Below, in pieces: positions 31,101 through 42,889 of a stretch of 64,000 nucleotides of DNA (within the stretch, counting starts at the first letter, position 1; the number at the start of each line of letters is the position of its first letter). The translations under genes and the position numbers were made by a program. Under the pieces are notes generated by a model, which saw only the letters and a list, made by a program, of their open reading frames with translations, did not search any database and was not told the DNA's origin. This stretch comes from Dermanyssus gallinae (Eukaryota; Arthropoda; Arachnida; Mesostigmata; Dermanyssidae), in contig QVRM01006121.1 of NCBI GenBank assembly GCA_003439945.1, positions 816,501 to 880,500 on the forward strand. The letters run 5' to 3'.

Positions 31101-31361
31101 CGCGGATGTACTTGCCAAGCTCGCATGGCAGATTGCGCAAGTTTGGAGCCGGACAACAAAGCAGAATTGCGAGTTTTGATGCGGTAGAGATTCTGGCCAA
31201 CCGAGTTCATGCTGCTGAGAACTCGACAGCCGTTAGGGTCATGCTCGAAAGCGTGCCTGGCGCAGAGATCGTTGATGTAACGCAGCCCAGTGACGGCCAA
31301 TGCCTCGTCCCATTCCATTTTGATCATATTACTGGCCGTCCAATTTTGGAAGCCCGAACGT
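31101..31361 (-). CDS. CAP superfamily, middle exon
   Basis: Minus strand. The exon starts after CTTCTTCGCTCAAG (AG at 31363-31362) in the phase needed by exon 33238 (AG+A gives Arg). It reads WTASNMIKMEWDEALAVTG, YINDLCARHAFEHD and SVGQNLYRIKTR, the canonical CAP 'A-x-N-M-x-x-M-x-W-D-x-x-L-A ... C-x-x-x-H ... G-x-N-L-Y' segment. The E of WDEAL is one of the conserved CAP cavity residues. The 3' end is uncertain. CAA|GTACAT (end 31112) is the better donor but is phase 0, whereas the next exon needs phase 2; CG|GTTACA (end 31101) fits the phase but is a weak donor. A missed mini-exon is also possible. Confidence 0.88.
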
Positions 31362-31501
31362 CTTGAGCGAAGAAGGCACAGGGAGATCAGTGTGTTTTAA
31401 AGGTTGTTTATATTCATATATACTTTTAGATGACAATTTTTATAGATTTTGACAGAAATGTATTTACATATGCGTGCGTATATGCAGCTTCAAGTGTCAC
31501 T

Positions 31502-31505
<4 letters not shown>

Positions 31506-31565
<60 letters not shown>

Positions 31566-31575
31566 TATATATATA
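31506..31575. repeat. (AT)n microsatellite
   Basis: 56 bp of pure AT then an imperfect extension; in the CAP intron. Confidence 0.95.
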
Positions 31576-31739
31576 TGTATAGAACGAATGAATTAATTAA
31601 TATATAATATTGTATATATTATATATACAAGAATCACTTAGGGACTTGTTTCAAATTTTGCCATACGTTCATTTTTTATCACGGATATCTATTAGAGAAT
31701 GGAGCTGTACAATGAAAATTTGTTTGTTTGAAAAAAATT

Positions 31740-31868
31740 GCCGGGCGCGTGATCCTCCAGAAGGCCAATGTTCCGTGGCCACTCCGTTCGTGCAACCTGA
31801 CGCCCTTGGACTTTTTCCCGTGGGATTTTTGAAGAGCAATGTGCTTGCCAGTAAGCCCGCTACCACTC
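31740..31868 (+). pseudogene. Transposase C-terminal scrap, mariner-like
   Basis: The frame reads DALGLFPVGFLKSNVLASKP then ATTQ. It resembles the third-Asp region of mariner-type transposases ('D-L-T-P-L-D-F-F-L-W-G-x-L-K-x-x-V-Y-x-x-K-P-x-T'). The catalytic Asp region reads D-A-L-G-L with the second D lost. Fragment only. Confidence 0.55.

Positions 31869-31875
<7 letters not shown>

Positions 31876-31899
<24 letters not shown>
31876..31899. repeat. (AT)n microsatellite
   Basis: 24 bp of AT directly after the transposase scrap. Confidence 0.95.
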
Positions 31900-33237
31900 A
31901 TAAAACATCATAAAGCTATCTGTGAAAGAGAAATAGCTCACTGACAGTAGCACATAGGACACGACTGGCCACATGAACGGCACACGCCGTCGAAGCTAGG
32001 ATCGTGGAAGCCTCTTCTATGGCCGAGTTCATGATGGAACCTATGAAGTGAATAGTTGGCCTCAAAATGTAGATTGGTTTACAGCGGACTCTGCCATTTC
32101 TGCGTGACCATTGCCGGTAGTTCTAAGAAGCTTCTGGAAGCTGTCTGAAATTTCTTGCCTGAAGTTTCCTCTCTAAACTGAAGAAGAATAGAGGTTTCCG
32201 GGAGACTAAATGTAGTAACGAGATATTCTATAGGCGGCTAAATAGAAGTCATGAGAGACTAGCCGATTTTTCGCGTTCCGTGGTAACCCAATGGCTAGCT
32301 TGAAAACGCGGGCATTATCTATCTAGCTTATATAGATGTGATGTGCTGAGATTGTCCCACAGTACCCGGATGCAATAGGTCGCTACGCCTTTCATCGAAA
32401 ATGTTACTCTAAGGCAGTATAAAGCGTTAGGAAGCTTGACTGCACCTGTTATAGGTCTCAAACGATCAGAACGAGCACGCCGTGGACCGTCGGAGGGCGC
32501 ATAATTGTTATTGTGCATACAATTCCCGCACACGACTTTCAAATCATACGTGTCTATCGTTTGGAGAAAAGTAACACTCTTTTTAGACCAAGGACATGGG
32601 CTCTTTGAGTGCTCGGGCCGCCCAAGTCGTATCTGCAGAATCGCAGATGTTTATCTACGCTGGAAATAACTCAAGGCCATGAACAATACACATTTTAGCA
32701 TAGTGAAGCTCGACGGACGTGCATGTGACAAATGTACTCACGCCAACAAATGTGTGGTTTACTTTAGCAAAAAAAATTCGAAACCTCACGTCAAAGTCAG
32801 ATGGACCATCTGTGGCGATATGTAGAATAGCATAGAAAGCGGCTTTTATTGACCGAATAAAGGGGGGGAAGGAGGCTAGGTAGGCCATGACGCCCCCGGA
32901 ACCGCCTTGTTGTGCGATTCCCTGGCTACACGCCAGACGAACATATTATTGATGGTTTCAAGTCTTGCACTAGACTTTGGTAAAGACATTATTTGGCTTC
33001 TGCGATTGTTCATTGTCACATCGAAAGAACGGTTAAAAAGATCAGCACTTGCAAGTTGCAAGCGATAGTGCTTGCGCGTCGTTTTTCTTCAGTAGAATCG
33101 AGAGCGATCGAAGGTTTACAGCATTCGAACAAAATATGCTAAAAGTAGGAAAATATGCTATAGGGCAAAAATAGCGCTCCATGCGTTTTTCAGGCTCATC
33201 TTCGCATTGTGCATGGACGTTGCGTTGTCGTACATAC
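31900..33237. other. CAP intron (within anoctamin intron 1)
   Basis: No exon seen. The donor of the upstream CAP exon is at 33237-33236 on the minus strand. Confidence 0.5.
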
Positions 33238-33569
33238 CTGTACTTATTGTGACCGTCAATCATGGCGTTCCGGAAGACGTCGTCAGCCTCACTTGATCGT
33301 ATGACGCCGATACAGGGCGTTTGGAGACAGGCCGAGGCTGTAGTGCCACCGGCTTTCGTGCAGCTTTCGCGAACCTCTGGCGTACAGAGTTTTGGTAGTG
33401 ACGAGCATTGGCAACCGTTGTCGAGCGCAGGATCAAGATCAAGAACAATGACAAGAATCACAACAACAGCAACAATAACTATGCGGCTAGGTAACGTGCA
33501 CGGACGCGCCTTCCTTACCGCTGACTTAAGGTGGCAGTCGTGAAGTTGGTGCCGTGCTTCGGGCGGCAT
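33238..33569 (-). CDS. CAP superfamily, first coding exon with signal peptide or anchor
   Basis: Minus strand from an ATG at 33569 (A at -3). A 28-residue polar/basic N-region is followed by a hydrophobic segment, RIVIVAVVVILVIVLDLDP. This is either a long signal peptide or a type-II signal anchor; an upstream exon supplying a different start cannot be excluded. A Cys-rich N-terminal part follows (CQCSSLPKLCTPEVRESC ... CLQTPC), then DDVFRNAMIDGHNKYR, whose D-G-H-N-K-x-R is the conserved start of the CAP domain (the His is a cavity residue). The donor AG|GTATGT leaves phase 2, matched by the next exon. Cys-rich extensions before the CAP fold are typical of arthropod antigen-5-like proteins. 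Confidence 0.87.
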
Positions 33570-34563
33570 TTTAGGTACCCGAGTACAAGATCGAGCATCT
33601 TAGGCCAAGAAAAACAATGACGGCAGACTGATTCGAGTGACTCGGGGTCATGGATGCGGTGATGGTGACTAAAGTGGTGAGGGGGTAGCAATGGCGATTG
33701 AGCAACTTCATTGTGAAGTCGTCACGTATCTCCGTCGACAGGAGAAAAAATATCTTGCCATAATATGATGATATGCGGGAAAACAACGGAAGGGAGAGAC
33801 AAAAGACGAGATGGATATTGCGGCAGGCAGGCAGGCTTGACAATGTAAGAGTAGATAATAAAAAACAATGAGTGACACGTGGTAGTGCATATGCTGAATA
33901 TTTATTGCTAAATGTTCATTGGTGCTCGTTATTATTGCCGACAAGTATGGTTGTCGAAAGGGTAAGTGAACCTTTGCTGCCAAAAAGGTGCACCCATCGG
34001 CAATCTCCAGTTCCACGCGCAAAGAAAATCAGAGAGAGGAAGCCGGCAAGAGAGTCAGGGACGCACAAGAGTGATTCATTTTTCTGGCGAAAGTTGGCAA
34101 ACAAAGTTGTTAGGTAAAATCAAACTAACTAACTGAGCCGCTTAGCTCGCCAGTTATTCGAATAACTTATGCGTGCACCATCGTCATCATAATCCATGCG
34201 TTTTATACACAACAGCAACATGGTGATCTAGCTTAGACGTGTAATTTCTCCACCTGTGTATCTTATTTGCTATCCATCGTAATTTTTTGTGCGCTCGCGC
34301 AAACGATCGCTCTAATCCGCAGAATGTGCAGTTTAGAATACTCACCATTTGCATGTGTGTCTATGTGGCAGTTCGTTTTGACAGCGATTCTCGTCTACCA
34401 TATAGTAAATCCTCGCATCTAAGCGTCTCTGCGCATGTCGACCGACGCAGAGAAAGATCACGAATACTAATCGTTTAGTAGATAACCATGTACCCTAATG
34501 CTCATTACAGTGTACTACTAACATATACTTTTAGTCTATTAAAGCAAAGACAAATATTTAAGT

Positions 34564-34567
<4 letters not shown>
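33570..34567. other. Anoctamin intron 1, upstream of the CAP gene
   Basis: Holds the presumed CAP promoter side; no TATA or Inr was confidently placed. No other gene seen. Confidence 0.4.

Positions 34568-34622
<55 letters not shown>
34568..34622. repeat. (AT)n microsatellite
   Basis: 55 bp of AT repeats. Confidence 0.95.
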
Positions 34623-34624
<2 letters not shown>

Positions 34625-34714
34625 GAGGAAACTACTCGTAGATTGGTTGTTACTGTTTGTGGTCGATGTGTTTGAATAGATTTCTGTCACGGATAAAAAT
34701 CAACTACAGACAGC

Positions 34715-34740
34715 TATATATATATATATATATATATATA
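34715..34740. repeat. (AT)n microsatellite
   Basis: 26 bp of AT repeats. Confidence 0.95.
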
Positions 34741-35494
34741 GGTAGATCAATATATAGGTAGCTCCTACATGAGTAGCCCCCGGGGGCCGGGTCAAAGAAG
34801 CGACGCCGATCAGCTTGTTGAATGTCGTCAGCCTTGTAGTCGGTGTGTGGCAGGCAGTTAGCTATTGTACATAGATTGCGGTGACAGACCCTCGTGGCTA
34901 TTTCGTCGACTGTCGTGACCGACCGCCGCAGCTCTTGTGGTTAGAGTATATGCTATGATTAGTTATGCATTCACGTATTCATCGTCCGACTTGTAGAAGG
35001 GCCAGTTGTTGCGGTGCGAGATTAACGTCGCACATGTGGGTCGTCATGTGAGTGAATATTTAGAGTCCGTCGTCAATCATAGTAACGATTCTCGTCGTCG
35101 TTCTCATCATTGTTGGCCAATAACGCTGAATGCTATGCAACATGTTTGCTTCTACTGGATCGAGTTAAGTCAGTAGAGCGAACACTTACGCTGTACAGGG
35201 CAACGCTGCCGACATCGTAATCAAGCGGTCATCGTCACGACTGTCGAGACCTCTGCAACCTGTCTCGCTGGCTGGCTAAACTGGCTGAAAACAAATGTAT
35301 GAACCTGTTATCATATAGTTAGGTATCGGTCTAGTTGTATCCACCTAGCAAAATTATCAGAGACCCAATAGTGAAGACTTGTTAGTACATCAGTCATCTA
35401 CCGAATGATTAGTTGAATGCTAGTGGTATGATTACTGATCGATTAATTTATTAAATACACATGTCACACTGTTATATCAGGAACGCTTGGCAGC

Positions 35495-35548
<54 letters not shown>
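35495..35548. repeat. (AT)n-(AG)n compound microsatellite
   Basis: 26 bp of AT then 28 bp of AG. Confidence 0.95.
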
Positions 35549-35551
<3 letters not shown>

Positions 35552-36739
35552 TCCATAGAACAGTGCCTTTAAGACTGAGGAAATTTGATCGAGCCAGCAT
35601 CAGAGGGAGCCTTCGTGCGAGCTTGTTGTGGTTCTGTTTGCTGTTGTTGCTATTGTTACTATTGTTGTCGCCATTGCTATCTGCGTCAGCGGTAAGATTG
35701 TAGTATCATCCGAACTAGGCCAACGGTGGTCTGAACATTTCATAAATCTAGTTAATCGATAATTTACCTAATTTAATTCACCTTCTTAAGCAATAACCGT
35801 TGGAAGCGGAATCCAGCAAAGCCCACCGACGACTAGGTTTCAGACAAGCGACGACTTTCCTGTACTCTGTATACGACAGCTCGTACCGATTCCGATGAGA
35901 CTCCGATTCTACCGCGCGGTGCCATACGAAGCCTGTATTCGACTGATGTACTTCTCTGTAAGAGGAAAATCTAGAAATAGGCCAACCTTAAGACGATGCA
36001 TTATTTACTTACATTATTTACAAGGAGAGGACGCGGGCTGTCCGCTTTGATCTGTTTCGTCGGAACACGCCACGTGCCCCCCCCCCCCAAGGACACATGG
36101 CGGTGTCATCTCCTAATGTTAGTTGCGTTGATTGACGCTTACTATTCTGAACGGCCTGTATTTGAATTCGTGCATACCGTGCTGACGTTCTGTCGACGGC
36201 TGAGTGCAAAGCAATTCCTGCTGAGCAAACATAGTTCTATTTTGAGACGAAGACTCATTAAAATCCGTTCGAAGTGATCGTACAAGGGCCGGCGTCACGA
36301 TGTTTACACTAATGATCGTAGCCCTTAATAGCTTTACAAGGCACAATATGATAAATGTACCTATGTATCACACCATGGAAAGTTGGACATAAACTATAGT
36401 TGGGCAGCCGAGGCTCACTGATAATTTTATAAATTTCTGCCGCGCCTGTATTCTGTGGGTTCTGTAACGGAGACTAATTACTATACGTCTACTTAGAGCG
36501 GAGCTTTATTGAAATCGGCATCAATAGGAATCATGCCAACCAAGATATGATGATCGAAAATTGTATATATATACTGGGAGGAACAGCCAACTGAACCCAG
36601 GTACTGCTACGATAGCTATGCCCTTTTTAAAACTAAGCGAGAGCCAACGTCTCGGAACCTTATGCTGGTGAGTCCCTTGACATGCCAAGGCCTTGTAAAG
36701 ACGCTCCTCAAGGATCACAAATCCTGGTTTATGGTATAA
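35549..36739. other. Anoctamin intron 1, no gene supported
   Basis: A TTG/CTG-rich patch at 35630-35685 gives a poly-Leu frame ending at a GCG|GTAAGA donor-like site, but it has no ATG of its own. A 12-C run lies at 36077-36088. No recognised gene. Confidence 0.4.
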
Positions 36740-36830
36740 AGATTTGGTTTTTAGTGGGTTGGAGCCCCACACTTGCAGGGACCTTCCTACTGCGGTGTCC
36801 GTGCGTGCAACCGCATTTTCCATAAGTCCT
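36740..36830 (-). repeat. Dispersed repeat block shared with 18.7 kb
   Basis: Reverse complement of the 18676-18765 block: GAAAATGCGGTTGCACGC, CCCTGCAAGTGTGGG, GCTCCAACCCACTAAAAA. The tail beyond the shared block differs. Possibly a third SINE-like family or a LINE piece. Confidence 0.6.
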
Positions 36831-37424
36831 CAAAAACATTGGTGCGCTTTTTGATATCAAATTGTATCGTATCAGAAATGCGCTTGTCAACTTGATGGGT
36901 AGAACAAAAAGGTCATGTTCAGTAGAGTATGAATATGTAAATGTATTTTACGCCAGTCAACAGAGAGTTCAGCGGATCGCGGCCAATTTATCGCCAGAAG
37001 AGACAGAACCAGGTTCCTAGAGTAGTAGAGAGGAAGGATTTACGACGGAGCGCGCAGAGCAAGTACTTACTACAAAACTGATTGATAAGGTCCATCTACG
37101 AATTCATAGAAGTCTTTCGATCTCGATTAAAAATTATTCGCGTGAATTTAGCATGGCCATAACGATTATGTGCAGGTTTGTTCGTAAGTACCTCAGGTAC
37201 AATTTCTATGTCATACAAGTCGGGCAAATACGCTCTGAAGCTCCATGTCATTTGCTCCTCTCGGTTCTCACGCTAACACTAGGTCGGGTTCGTTTCTTCT
37301 CTGGCGAATATTTATTCACCGCAAAAGCGAAAATCAATCGCAAAAACGATCACTGTCCACGCTCCAGGTGTATGTCCCTATTGTGGAGAAAGCACATCTC
37401 GACCGGAGTTCACGACCTGAGTGT
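36831..37424. other. Anoctamin intron 1, no gene seen
   Basis: Nothing recognised before the SINE copy. Confidence 0.4.
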
Positions 37425-37696
37425 GATGCTCAGTGAAGAGGACTCCCCAAGGCGTTGCCATGGCAACCATAGATAGCAAAAATAACCACAAGTTCGAGTC
37501 CCGGTCTTCCTGGTTATATTTGTTGAACGTAGTTATCATTGCCCTGCTGCTACATACCTTTGCTGAAAAAAAAGCCTTATTTTAGATCTAGTAACGAAAA
37601 CGCGATGACAATAGATGCCTTTAGACGATATCGTGCCACAGGCAACTTAGGCAACTATTACCAACGCCTAAAATGTGGTTGTTAGAACGCTAACAA
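37425..37696 (+). repeat. tRNA-derived SINE, family 2, copy 2
   Basis: Matches 889-1163: GCGTTGCCATGGCAACCA, B-box-like AAGTTCGAGTCCCGG, TGCTGCTACATACCTTTGCTG, ACGCGATGACAATAGATGCC, TATCGTGCCACAGGCAACTTAGG and CCTAAAATGTGGTTG. The A-box end is diverged. Confidence 0.7.
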
Positions 37697-38036
37697 AATA
37701 GTATGAACTTAAGACCTCGACTGAGAAAATGATTAGCGTATGCGGGGGCTATATAGAATAAGAATGTTTGTGGATGTTTATTGACCATTATTGGTAGATC
37801 AACACGATATCCATAAGTTATGCCGTTAATTACAGCAGCTGTTAACGAGCTAATGGTGTTTAATTTCTTACCTCCTTGGCGCTTGCGTGAGCCCCGTTTA
37901 TAATTGTGATACGTTGACTGGCTAAAATATCTCGTGTGGGGTTATACATTTGCACGCATACAGCCCGCTTCTAAAATTCTCACACAGAGCGGTTTTAAAA
38001 ATAAGTTTGGGCTCCCTAGAAGAAATCTATTTTGCT

Positions 38037-38426
38037 CTACTGGCAAAATCCCTGGAACATTCTAGGAAGAGTCCTTAACAGGAAGTCATGTAAAAATTTT
38101 GCACACGACGTTGGCCAGTGATTTACCGTGGTAGTTTTCCGGCTTTGCAGTGTCACCTTTTCCCTGAAAAATTGGCTGCAGATGACTTTTTTTCCATTGG
38201 TTAGGATCGCGCTTTGTACCGCGAGGGCAGGGAGGCTTGCCGCACTCGCAGTTTTAAGGTGTTCGTAAACAATATAGTCAGATTCTTCAGACATTTCATT
38301 TTTTCTTGTTATCATACCCTGAAGGATCTCTGCTGTCACTCCACGGCCCATCGTTATCATGTTCTTTTCTTGCCCGCAGGACACAGTCGCAGGCAAATAT
38401 TCGCGTAAACTAATTTGGGCACTCAT
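38037..38426 (-). pseudogene. LINE reverse transcriptase N-terminal fragment
   Basis: 129 codons, open on the minus strand. DYIVYEHLKTASAASLPALA, LTNGKKVICSQFFREKVTLQ and VNHWPTSCAKFLHDFLLRTL align in order with the type A RT at 8.3-8.5 kb (LVRNKHLKSAPILAPCWTAL, RAGTISSQWLEAILLVIPKG, LTSWRGIAKKSTCYKLLSSL). It lacks the GP motif and everything after the first fingers region. The alignment is by eye and moderate; a host ORF is the alternative but unlikely. Confidence 0.55.
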
Positions 38427-40516
38427 CGTCGTTAATTAGTGAATTTGTCTCTTTAGGACACCGTGGAAAGAGAATTCAAAGTCCATAGAGGCTTCCCGAA
38501 TTTTGCGGATTTGCACATCGGCTTCATCTTTAGCGCTTTTTCCTAAGCAGGTATATTTATACTAGCGCTATGAAATAGCAGGGTGGGCTAGATCTCCTGG
38601 TATAGACATATTAATGATTAGACAATGCGGTATTCTTGGTTGAACCAGGCTCTGTGTTCGAATTGCTAGGCTTAACCTAGTGGTTCGACTGCGGGCATCC
38701 GTAGTTAATGTCTGTGTGTCGAGGTTTTCTCGACGTTCAAGAGGTGTAAGAAATTGAAGAGTTTGCTCCAGTTTACATATGTTGATTTTTCGCGACAGAG
38801 ATGGGTTGTTTTGCTGGTTTTAACTATGTTGACTTTAGGATCCAATGTTAGTTGACTGTGTGTTTTCTGTCGGCTGAAGAGATAGTTTTTAGGTTGCAGA
38901 TGCCTAGCGCGTGTGCCGACGCAATTACTAAATTACTATGTCGAAGACACTGGTGTCGTTCCATGCTGTATACATAATAACTTATACTGCTTTTGATCTA
39001 TAGTACTAGGCTTTCAACGCCCTCTATAAATAATGTGCTTCGTTCATTTTGTTTCGAGAGGTCAAATTAAAGTCAGTTAAAATCTCCGACGATCACGACA
39101 TATTTCGTTTTGTGGGCGTAGACGCAAACAGTCGTCATTGTCGTACGAAATATGTTGCACTGCCTTGCCCAGAGGAGACTGTATATGCAGGTGGAACAAT
39201 AGTCTTTTGTCTCCGCAACGATTCATCTACCCGTAGCTAGTAATTACTGTGACCATACGTTTGTCGGGACAGCTATAGCGACACCCGACCTAAGTTTGCC
39301 GCGTCCTTCCGTTTTGATAGCAAGAGAACCTAATATTACGAGGTTTTGTCACAAACATCTCCGCGAGGAGTATAAAAGCGAACTCATTCAAATTGTGTTT
39401 TTTTCTATAGTGGCCGTTTAATTGATTCTAGTTCTTCGACGTTCCACAAGGAACACCTTAACGTGGTGTGCTCGTGTTTTTGTACTATGTCGTGGCATAT
39501 CGTATAACAATTATAGGTCTCTCTATCTCGGCATATTTGTCTAATAGTTGCATTTATTGCGGATTCAAAGAGTTGTTGTGTGTCCCTCAGCACCAAACCC
39601 GAACCCCCCGGTAAGGTTTCAGTGGACCCCAAAATGATTGGAAATGTATTCCTTCCGGCCAGACCGTTAGATTTAGTAGTTTGTTAAAATGCTTAGCGCT
39701 TACCTGTAACTAGCATAGTTCGTTAGTACGTTACAGGTGTTACCTTGTCGTACAATTGTGCGGTGCCAATATAGGCCATAGTCCTCAATCCATTAAGTCG
39801 ATTAAAGAAACGGCACAGCCAGCGGCAGCAGTTGTCAAATAAACTCGGCTTGATAATTTCTTTAGGCTTGCCTTCATGCGCCTAGCTCTTGGATAAATCG
39901 TCCTGCGCTTTTACTGTTCGGGCCTTGTCATTCTTTGTCATTGCTCAAGTTGGCAAAAATGCCATTACTGCAATGTGTTTTAGAAACTTGCATTTGTCTA
40001 TGCTTTTGTTACTTATTGCTAAGCTGTTCACGACGAGTAATTATAAGGTAAAAGTAAAACGTGATATCAAGTGATTTCTTAATGAAACACCTATACAAAC
40101 AACAAATATGTCCTAATCAAAAGCCGTTGAGCACAATGTGTCCCATAAATAAAAGGGTGAAACGCTAATCTCAGGATTACAAAATGAAATTGGCAATCCT
40201 TCCAAGCTGCCAGCCCTACGTACGCCCTAACTAGGATTTGCTGGTATACCATCTCTGCCTGGAAATATCGTTCGTTTTGTTTGCTGAGTTATTTATGTGG
40301 GAATTTTGTAAGTGTGGCCCGAAGTCTAGAGGCGTTATTTGGCTACATGATGCTGTCAAACACGTTTCGCCTTGGCAGTGAAATCTAAGGCAATTCGTCG
40401 AATAGTTATGACTGTTGTACAAGCTTTCGTTTTTCAACTGGCAGTTTCTTGCAGATAGGTCGTTTGGACACCTTATTTCAGACCGCGTTCTAACGTATCT
40501 GATTGCATTTTCACAG
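38427..40516. other. Anoctamin intron 1, distal part
   Basis: No exon or transposon recognised; it ends in the acceptor GATTGCATTTTCACAG (40501-40516). Confidence 0.45.
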
Positions 40517-40632
40517 TTCATCAACGGTGGCTATGTATCATCGGAACCTGGTGAACACTCGGAGGATTATGAGGCGTCGCTGGAGCACCATCGAAGATCC
40601 GTGTTCGAGGCCCCGCTAACACGACAACGAAG
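40517..40632 (+). CDS. Anoctamin, coding exon 2
   Basis: 116 nt. It starts in phase 0 after TTTTCACAG and ends in phase 2 at AAG|GTATAA. It encodes FINGGYVSSEPGEHSEDYEA and then LEHHRRSVFEAPLTRQRR. This is the variable, charged loop between the first strand of the anoctamin dimerisation domain (IDYVLVYE) and its first helix ('K-R-R-x-x-F-E-x-x-L'). The sequence itself is poorly conserved in the family. The support is that both ends fit the phases of exons 1 and 3 and that the exon supplies a loop of suitable length and character. Confidence 0.75.
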
Positions 40633-42889
40633 GTATAACATTAATAAACGAGGTCCCACTTGCATCATAGCATATACTCTACACCGCCAAAAAAAGCACA
40701 ACTAGTTTTCGGCATCTAGGTTGTGTTTGCAAGCATTTTTAGAAACAGTTTACCTGCGATTTTACTTAAAATAGTTTGAAATCTGAAAATAGGCAGCTGT
40801 AAACTCGATCTTTGTTTTTCGCTTTTTTTTTATTAATAAAGCCGGACAATCATGCGTGTTGTAAGGTCAATCCTTAATGAAAGGATTTTGCTATCTGATT
40901 AATCCTCAATGAAAGCTATTGCACAAGTACGATTTCTTGAAAGGACGTGAGACCCGTTGGTGTGGCATTTTTGCATCGCACGTCTTTGTTACTTTATCGT
41001 TCTATCCATTAAGCCGTAAGAGTGACCGTAGGCCCTATTTTTACGAGCCGATTTGGCTTCCTAACATTTCAAGGTGTACTTAAGGGTTTCCACGTATACC
41101 CGACAATTATAGTCCCTTCAACTTTGTACAAACCCAGTTTAGGCGGCAATGGTACGTAGCGTTGAAGATTCCGTGGCGTCCGTGGAAAAGTATATTTACG
41201 TAACAGTACACGTGGCTTTGTACAGTGTGGCAAAACATGCGTACGCGTGCAAGCAGTAGGTGCATGCTTTATTGGAAAGACCTCTGCTTGTGCCTAAATT
41301 GGCACTGAATTGAAAAATAACGACATTTCAGAAGTTAGCGAAGCCACGCCTTGCCCCTCTTGGTGTGAGACGCGTCGAATACGTTTTCTCAGCATAATTT
41401 AAGGAATGGACGTTTATTGTTGTGTTTTGGCACCTTAAACGCTCAAGTCAAAAATCAACTGAAACTAAACAAATTGAAACTGGAGCATTATCAAACGTAG
41501 AGTCTGGAACATTATAAAACGTAGCAAACAAACGCTATCAGTTTGTACTTTCCACTAGAGAGAGTTTGCTATTAGCAGAGCCTCTTTCTAGAGAACTCAA
41601 TAACCTTAAGTCAACCACGAAGCTAGCTATACAGTTACGGTAAACTACGTGTATCTGGGCGGATTTTAGAGGTCCTCCGTGCAGGCTCGACATAGAAACG
41701 GAACGCCAAAGTGCACTAAGCATAAGTGCAAGGTACGCGGGCAGGGTGATGTCTAGTTAAAACCAGCCCAAAACTCACGAGTGAAATATGTACTGTCCTA
41801 AATCGTTATATTGTTCTTAATCTACCAATTTGTGGTGAAATAAAAAGCTTGAAAACCAGCCATAGTATTGGTTGAAGTCGTCACGGTGCTAGACACAACC
41901 GAGCAGGCTTTAGTTACTGCTGTTACTTCAACTGTTATGCAGATGACGAGCGATTAGTTCGTCGGTATTAGTAATGCCCTACCGTGCCTCGTATGTATAG
42001 GTGGAATAATAGGTGGTATTGTCAAATAGCCTGTGGCCGGCAGCCAGTCATCTTGCGGCGTCGGCAAGGCGTTGTTCCCTGCATTCCCTGTTACAACCGC
42101 CACGATGTCGGAGCGTGTCACGACATCCGATGCGGTGTCGATCAAACGTTTCCTCACGGCCGAGGTGGGCGATTATATGCAAACAATGCCCATCTATACT
42201 CGCTGCCCGCCGAGATACAGCTGGTGAGGCCGCAGCAGCAGCAGCGCCAACGACAATTACTATAATGCACGCAAGAATCCTTTTATTCGCTGTCTTTGAT
42301 GTCCATCAGCATACGTTGATTACTGAGTGCTATTTGTATATACTGTAAGTAGGCTACTGGCGGACACAATACTACCGCTACTACTACAATACCGCTAGAC
42401 AGAAAGAAAGGAATCCTCGTTGGCTTTTTAAACTTTAACTTTAGCTTTAACTTTATACACACAACAACATAGAGGCATCGGTCTGCTTCGGGCTTGAATT
42501 GAATGTCATTGATTTGGTTGCTAATAGTAACAAAAATGGCAGGAGTTCCCATGGACACCTTTGTAACACTGCTAGCGGGAACATGGAGCAGCGCGAAACG
42601 GACTGTATTTGTGTGTATTCTAATTCGATTAAAATGACTGTAACAATAATCATTTCAAGAGTAATCCAGGATTTGGTTACAAAGGGAGAGAACGATAGTA
42701 TATTTAAGTGTGTTTTATTGACATCATCGATTTCATGGCGTTAAGCAAATGCTCATATCTTACATACATTTATGAACATGATATAATAGTAAAATCAAAC
42801 GAACTGAAAAATCATAAACCCTTCTTTGCAGCGTAGTCATTCCTATTGTCTCTCGTTCAAATCTCGCTCTCTCTCTCTCTCTCCAATTA
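40633..42889. other. Anoctamin intron 2, first part
   Basis: No exon. At about 41822-41852 the sequence CTACCAATTTGTGGTGAAATAAAAAGCTTGAAAAC matches in outline the 3' end of LINE type A (54888-54918), so a 3'-end scrap ends near 41855. CAG-rich sequence occurs at 42233-42245, and (CT)n at 42867-42882. Confidence 0.4.

Noticed and set aside
35560..35695. Signal-peptide-like poly-Leu frame ending at a GTAAGA donor-like site
   Set aside because: No ATG before the hydrophobic run except upstream through the AT/AG microsatellite. The leucines come from TTG/CTG triplets, and no following exon was found.
38850..39660. Possible coding on minus strand (39405-39632)
   Set aside because: No similarity recognised, single short frame, no acceptor/donor pair supporting an exon.
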